Assembly: GCA_041493205.1 (NCBI GenBank)
Contig: JBGPYM010000005.1
Span: 1 to 35,366, forward strand
DNA length: 35,366 nt
Direction of reading: 5' to 3'
Origin: JBGPYM01 sp041493205
GTDB taxonomy: Bacteria > Bacteroidota > Ignavibacteria > UBA10030 > UBA6906
In this document: in pieces, positions 33,920 to 35,366 of the stretch
Layout of the letters: every line of letters starts with the position of its first letter
Numbering within the stretch: position 1 is the first letter of the stretch
Notes under the pieces: model-generated
What the model saw: the letters and a program-made list of their open reading frames with translations, nothing else
What the model was told of the DNA's origin: nothing
The model's database searches: none
Program-made: the position numbers and the translations under genes

Positions 33920-35155
33920 ATGGATAACATCATCGTGGGACTTGATATCGGGACGACCAAGGTCTGCGCCGTGGTAGCCGGGACGGACGAGCATGGCCGG
34001 GTGAACATCCTCGGCGTGGGGCGTTCCGCGTCGGATGGCATGACCCGCGGCGTGGTGACGCACATCGACCGGACCACCAACTCGATTGCAACAGCGGTGC
34101 AGGAAGCCCAGGCATCATCCGGCGTGATGATCAAATCGGTCATCGTGGGCATCGCGGGCGATCACATCCAGAGTTTTCAGAGCCGCGGCGTCATCGGCAT
34201 CAGCGGTGCGGACCATGAAGTGACCCAGGCGGACATCGACCGGCTGATTGAAGACACCAAGCGGGTTGCGCTCCCTTCCGACAGAAAAATCATCCACGTC
34301 ATACCGCAGGAGTTCATTATTGACGGGCAGGACGGCGTGTACGACCCGCTCGGCATGTCCGGGGTGCGGATGGAGGCAAACGTCCATATCATCACCGGTC
34401 TCGTCAGCGCTGCACAGAACATCTACAAGTGTGTGCAGCGATCGGGCCTGGAGGTCAGCGACATGGTGCTGGAGCCGCTTGCCTCCAGCTATGCCGTGCT
34501 CGATGACGAGGAGAAGGAGGTGGGTATCGCACTGCTGGATATCGGCGGCGGGACAACCGACCTGGCGGTCTTCGAGGAACGGACCATCCGGCACACCGCG
34601 GTGATCGGCATTGCAGGCAAGAAAGTCACGGACGATATCCGCAAAGGGCTTGGCATTTTGAACGAGCAGGCTGAAAAGCTGAAGAAGGACCATGGCTTCG
34701 CCTATGTTCCCGCGGTTGTGGACAATGAGCCGATCGTCCTGCCGGGTGTCGGCGGGCGCGCGCCGATCGAAATCGACAAGCGCCTTCTGGCCCAGATCAT
34801 TCAACCCCGGATGGAAGAAATTCTGGAAATCGCCGCCCTCGAAATCAAGCGGTCGGGATACTCCAAGCACCTTTCGGGCGGTGTGGTGCTGACCGGCGGC
34901 GGGGCGTTGATCAAAGGGACGGCAGACCTTGCCCGGGAGGTCCTCGGCATGCCGGTGAAAATCGGGATCCCGACGGGATTCTCGGGGGGTCTCGTACGCG
35001 AAATAGAAAACCCGGCATATGCAACGGCCGTCGGGCTCGTGTATCACGGACTGAAATTCCGGGACAGCGCACCGGCTGCCGGAAGCGGTGCGAAAAAAGA
35101 AAGATCCGTTACCCGCATGGCACAGCGGATGAAAGAATGGTTTGACCAGCTCTGA
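33920..35155 (+). CDS. ftsA: Cell division protein FtsA
   Basis: Actin-like ATPase that tethers FtsZ filaments to the membrane. It has 411 residues from ATG 33920, which has AAAGGA 6 bases upstream; an in-frame TTG at 33914 lies between. Nucleotide-binding signatures are VGLDIGTTKVCAVVAG, LLDIGGGTTDLAVF and VLTGGGALIKGTADLA. The family-specific 1C domain lies in about 80-160. The C-terminal end VTRMAQRMKEWFDQL is an amphipathic helix of the membrane-targeting kind, behind a flexible Ala/Gly/Ser-rich linker. ftsZ follows after 54 bases. Confidence 0.97.
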   Translation: MDNIIVGLDIGTTKVCAVVAGTDEHGRVNILGVGRSASDGMTRGVVTHIDRTTNSIATAVQEAQASSGVMIKSVIVGIAGDHIQSFQSRGVIGISGADHEVTQADIDRLIEDTKRVALPSDRKIIHVIPQEFIIDGQDGVYDPLGMSGVRMEANVHIITGLVSAAQNIYKCVQRSGLEVSDMVLEPLASSYAVLDDEEKEVGIALLDIGGGTTDLAVFEERTIRHTAVIGIAGKKVTDDIRKGLGILNEQAEKLKKDHGFAYVPAVVDNEPIVLPGVGGRAPIEIDKRLLAQIIQPRMEEILEIAALEIKRSGYSKHLSGGVVLTGGGALIKGTADLAREVLGMPVKIGIPTGFSGGLVREIENPAYATAVGLVYHGLKFRDSAPAAGSGAKKERSVTRMAQRMKEWFDQL

Positions 35156-35193
35156 CAGAAGGACGACTTTGATACGACACTCTCTCATACACC

Positions 35194-35201
35194 AAAGGAG
35201 G
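35194..35201 (+). promoter_or_regulatory. Strong Shine-Dalgarno for ftsZ
   Basis: AAAGGAGG with 8 bases to the GTG start. It is the longest anti-16S match seen in the window and decides the ftsZ start. It fits the high translation expected for FtsZ relative to FtsA. Confidence 0.75.
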
Positions 35202-35209
35202 ATCAACCG

Positions 35210-35366
35210 GTGATCGAACTGGACAATGGACTCGATCGTGGAGCGCGCATCCGCGTCGTGGGGGTGGGAGGCGGAGGGGGCAACGCCGTGAACAGCATGA
35301 TCGACAAAGGACTGCATGGCGTCGATTTCTTTGCCATCAACACCGACCTGCAGGCGCTCGAACGCA
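35210..35366 (+). CDS. ftsZ: Cell division GTPase FtsZ, N-terminal part (cut by window edge)
   Basis: Tubulin-like GTPase that forms the division ring. Only 52 codons are present before the right edge. They show the first GTP-binding region RIRVVGVGGGGGNAVNSMID and FFAINTDLQALE, both characteristic of FtsZ. The start is GTG 35210. Position directly after ftsA confirms the call. Confidence 0.95.
   Translation, partial: MIELDNGLDRGARIRVVGVGGGGGNAVNSMIDKGLHGVDFFAINTDLQALER

Overview
The window is a stretch of bacterial chromosome that carries the replication origin and, directly beside it, the cell-wall/division (dcw) cluster. I see no phage, transposon, CRISPR, tRNA or rRNA. It is GC-rich (by eye near 60%). 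The organism is very probably diderm: YidC is long, with an N-terminal membrane anchor and a large periplasmic domain. Its peptidoglycan is probably of the meso-diaminopimelate type, because MurE carries the DNPR motif. Gene order and protein character suggest a member of the FCB/Bacteroidota-Ignavibacteriota-Chlorobiota breadth. That placement is inference from the sequence alone and is only tentative.

Left arm (1-7690, minus strand): dnaA, dnaN, recF, a dciA/DUF721 gene, gyrB and gyrA (gyrA runs off the left edge). These are replication initiation, the sliding clamp, gap repair, helicase loading and supercoiling. Two gene-free gaps flank dnaA: 5824-6208 (AT-rich, between dnaA and dnaN) and 7691-8137 (between dnaA and rpmH, with a cluster of DnaA-box-like 9-mers). 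Together they look like a two-part oriC. Genes on both sides are transcribed away from it.

Right arm, first block (8138-19224, plus strand): rpmH, rnpA, yidD and yidC (ribosome, RNase P, membrane protein insertion), closed by a strong intrinsic terminator at 10733-10760. Then come mnmE, mnmG and rsmG (tRNA and 16S rRNA modification). Two perfect 16-bp parS palindromes sit at the mnmE/mnmG and mnmG/rsmG junctions. parA/parB, which often follow rsmG, are not here. In their place are murQ (peptidoglycan recycling) and mfd (transcription-coupled repair).

Right arm, second block (19225-35366, plus strand): a nearly complete dcw cluster: mraZ, rsmH, ftsL, ftsI (with two PASTA domains), murE, murF, mraY, murD, ftsW, murG, a small unknown two-TM protein, murC, ftsQ, ftsA and the start of ftsZ. 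It opens with a recognisable promoter, three GTGGG repeats at 10-11 bp spacing (the expected MraZ operator) and a hairpin followed by a short T run in the leader. Many genes overlap by 1-4 bases, which points to one long translationally coupled operon. murB and ddl, common between murC and ftsQ, are absent from this position.

Most of the window is conserved core machinery. I find no clear evidence of a wholly new system. The most unusual items are the small membrane protein inserted between murG and murC, the paired parS sites placed in gene starts, the mraZ leader, the two-part origin, and a GyrA quinolone-region sequence with Ser81 and Ala83.
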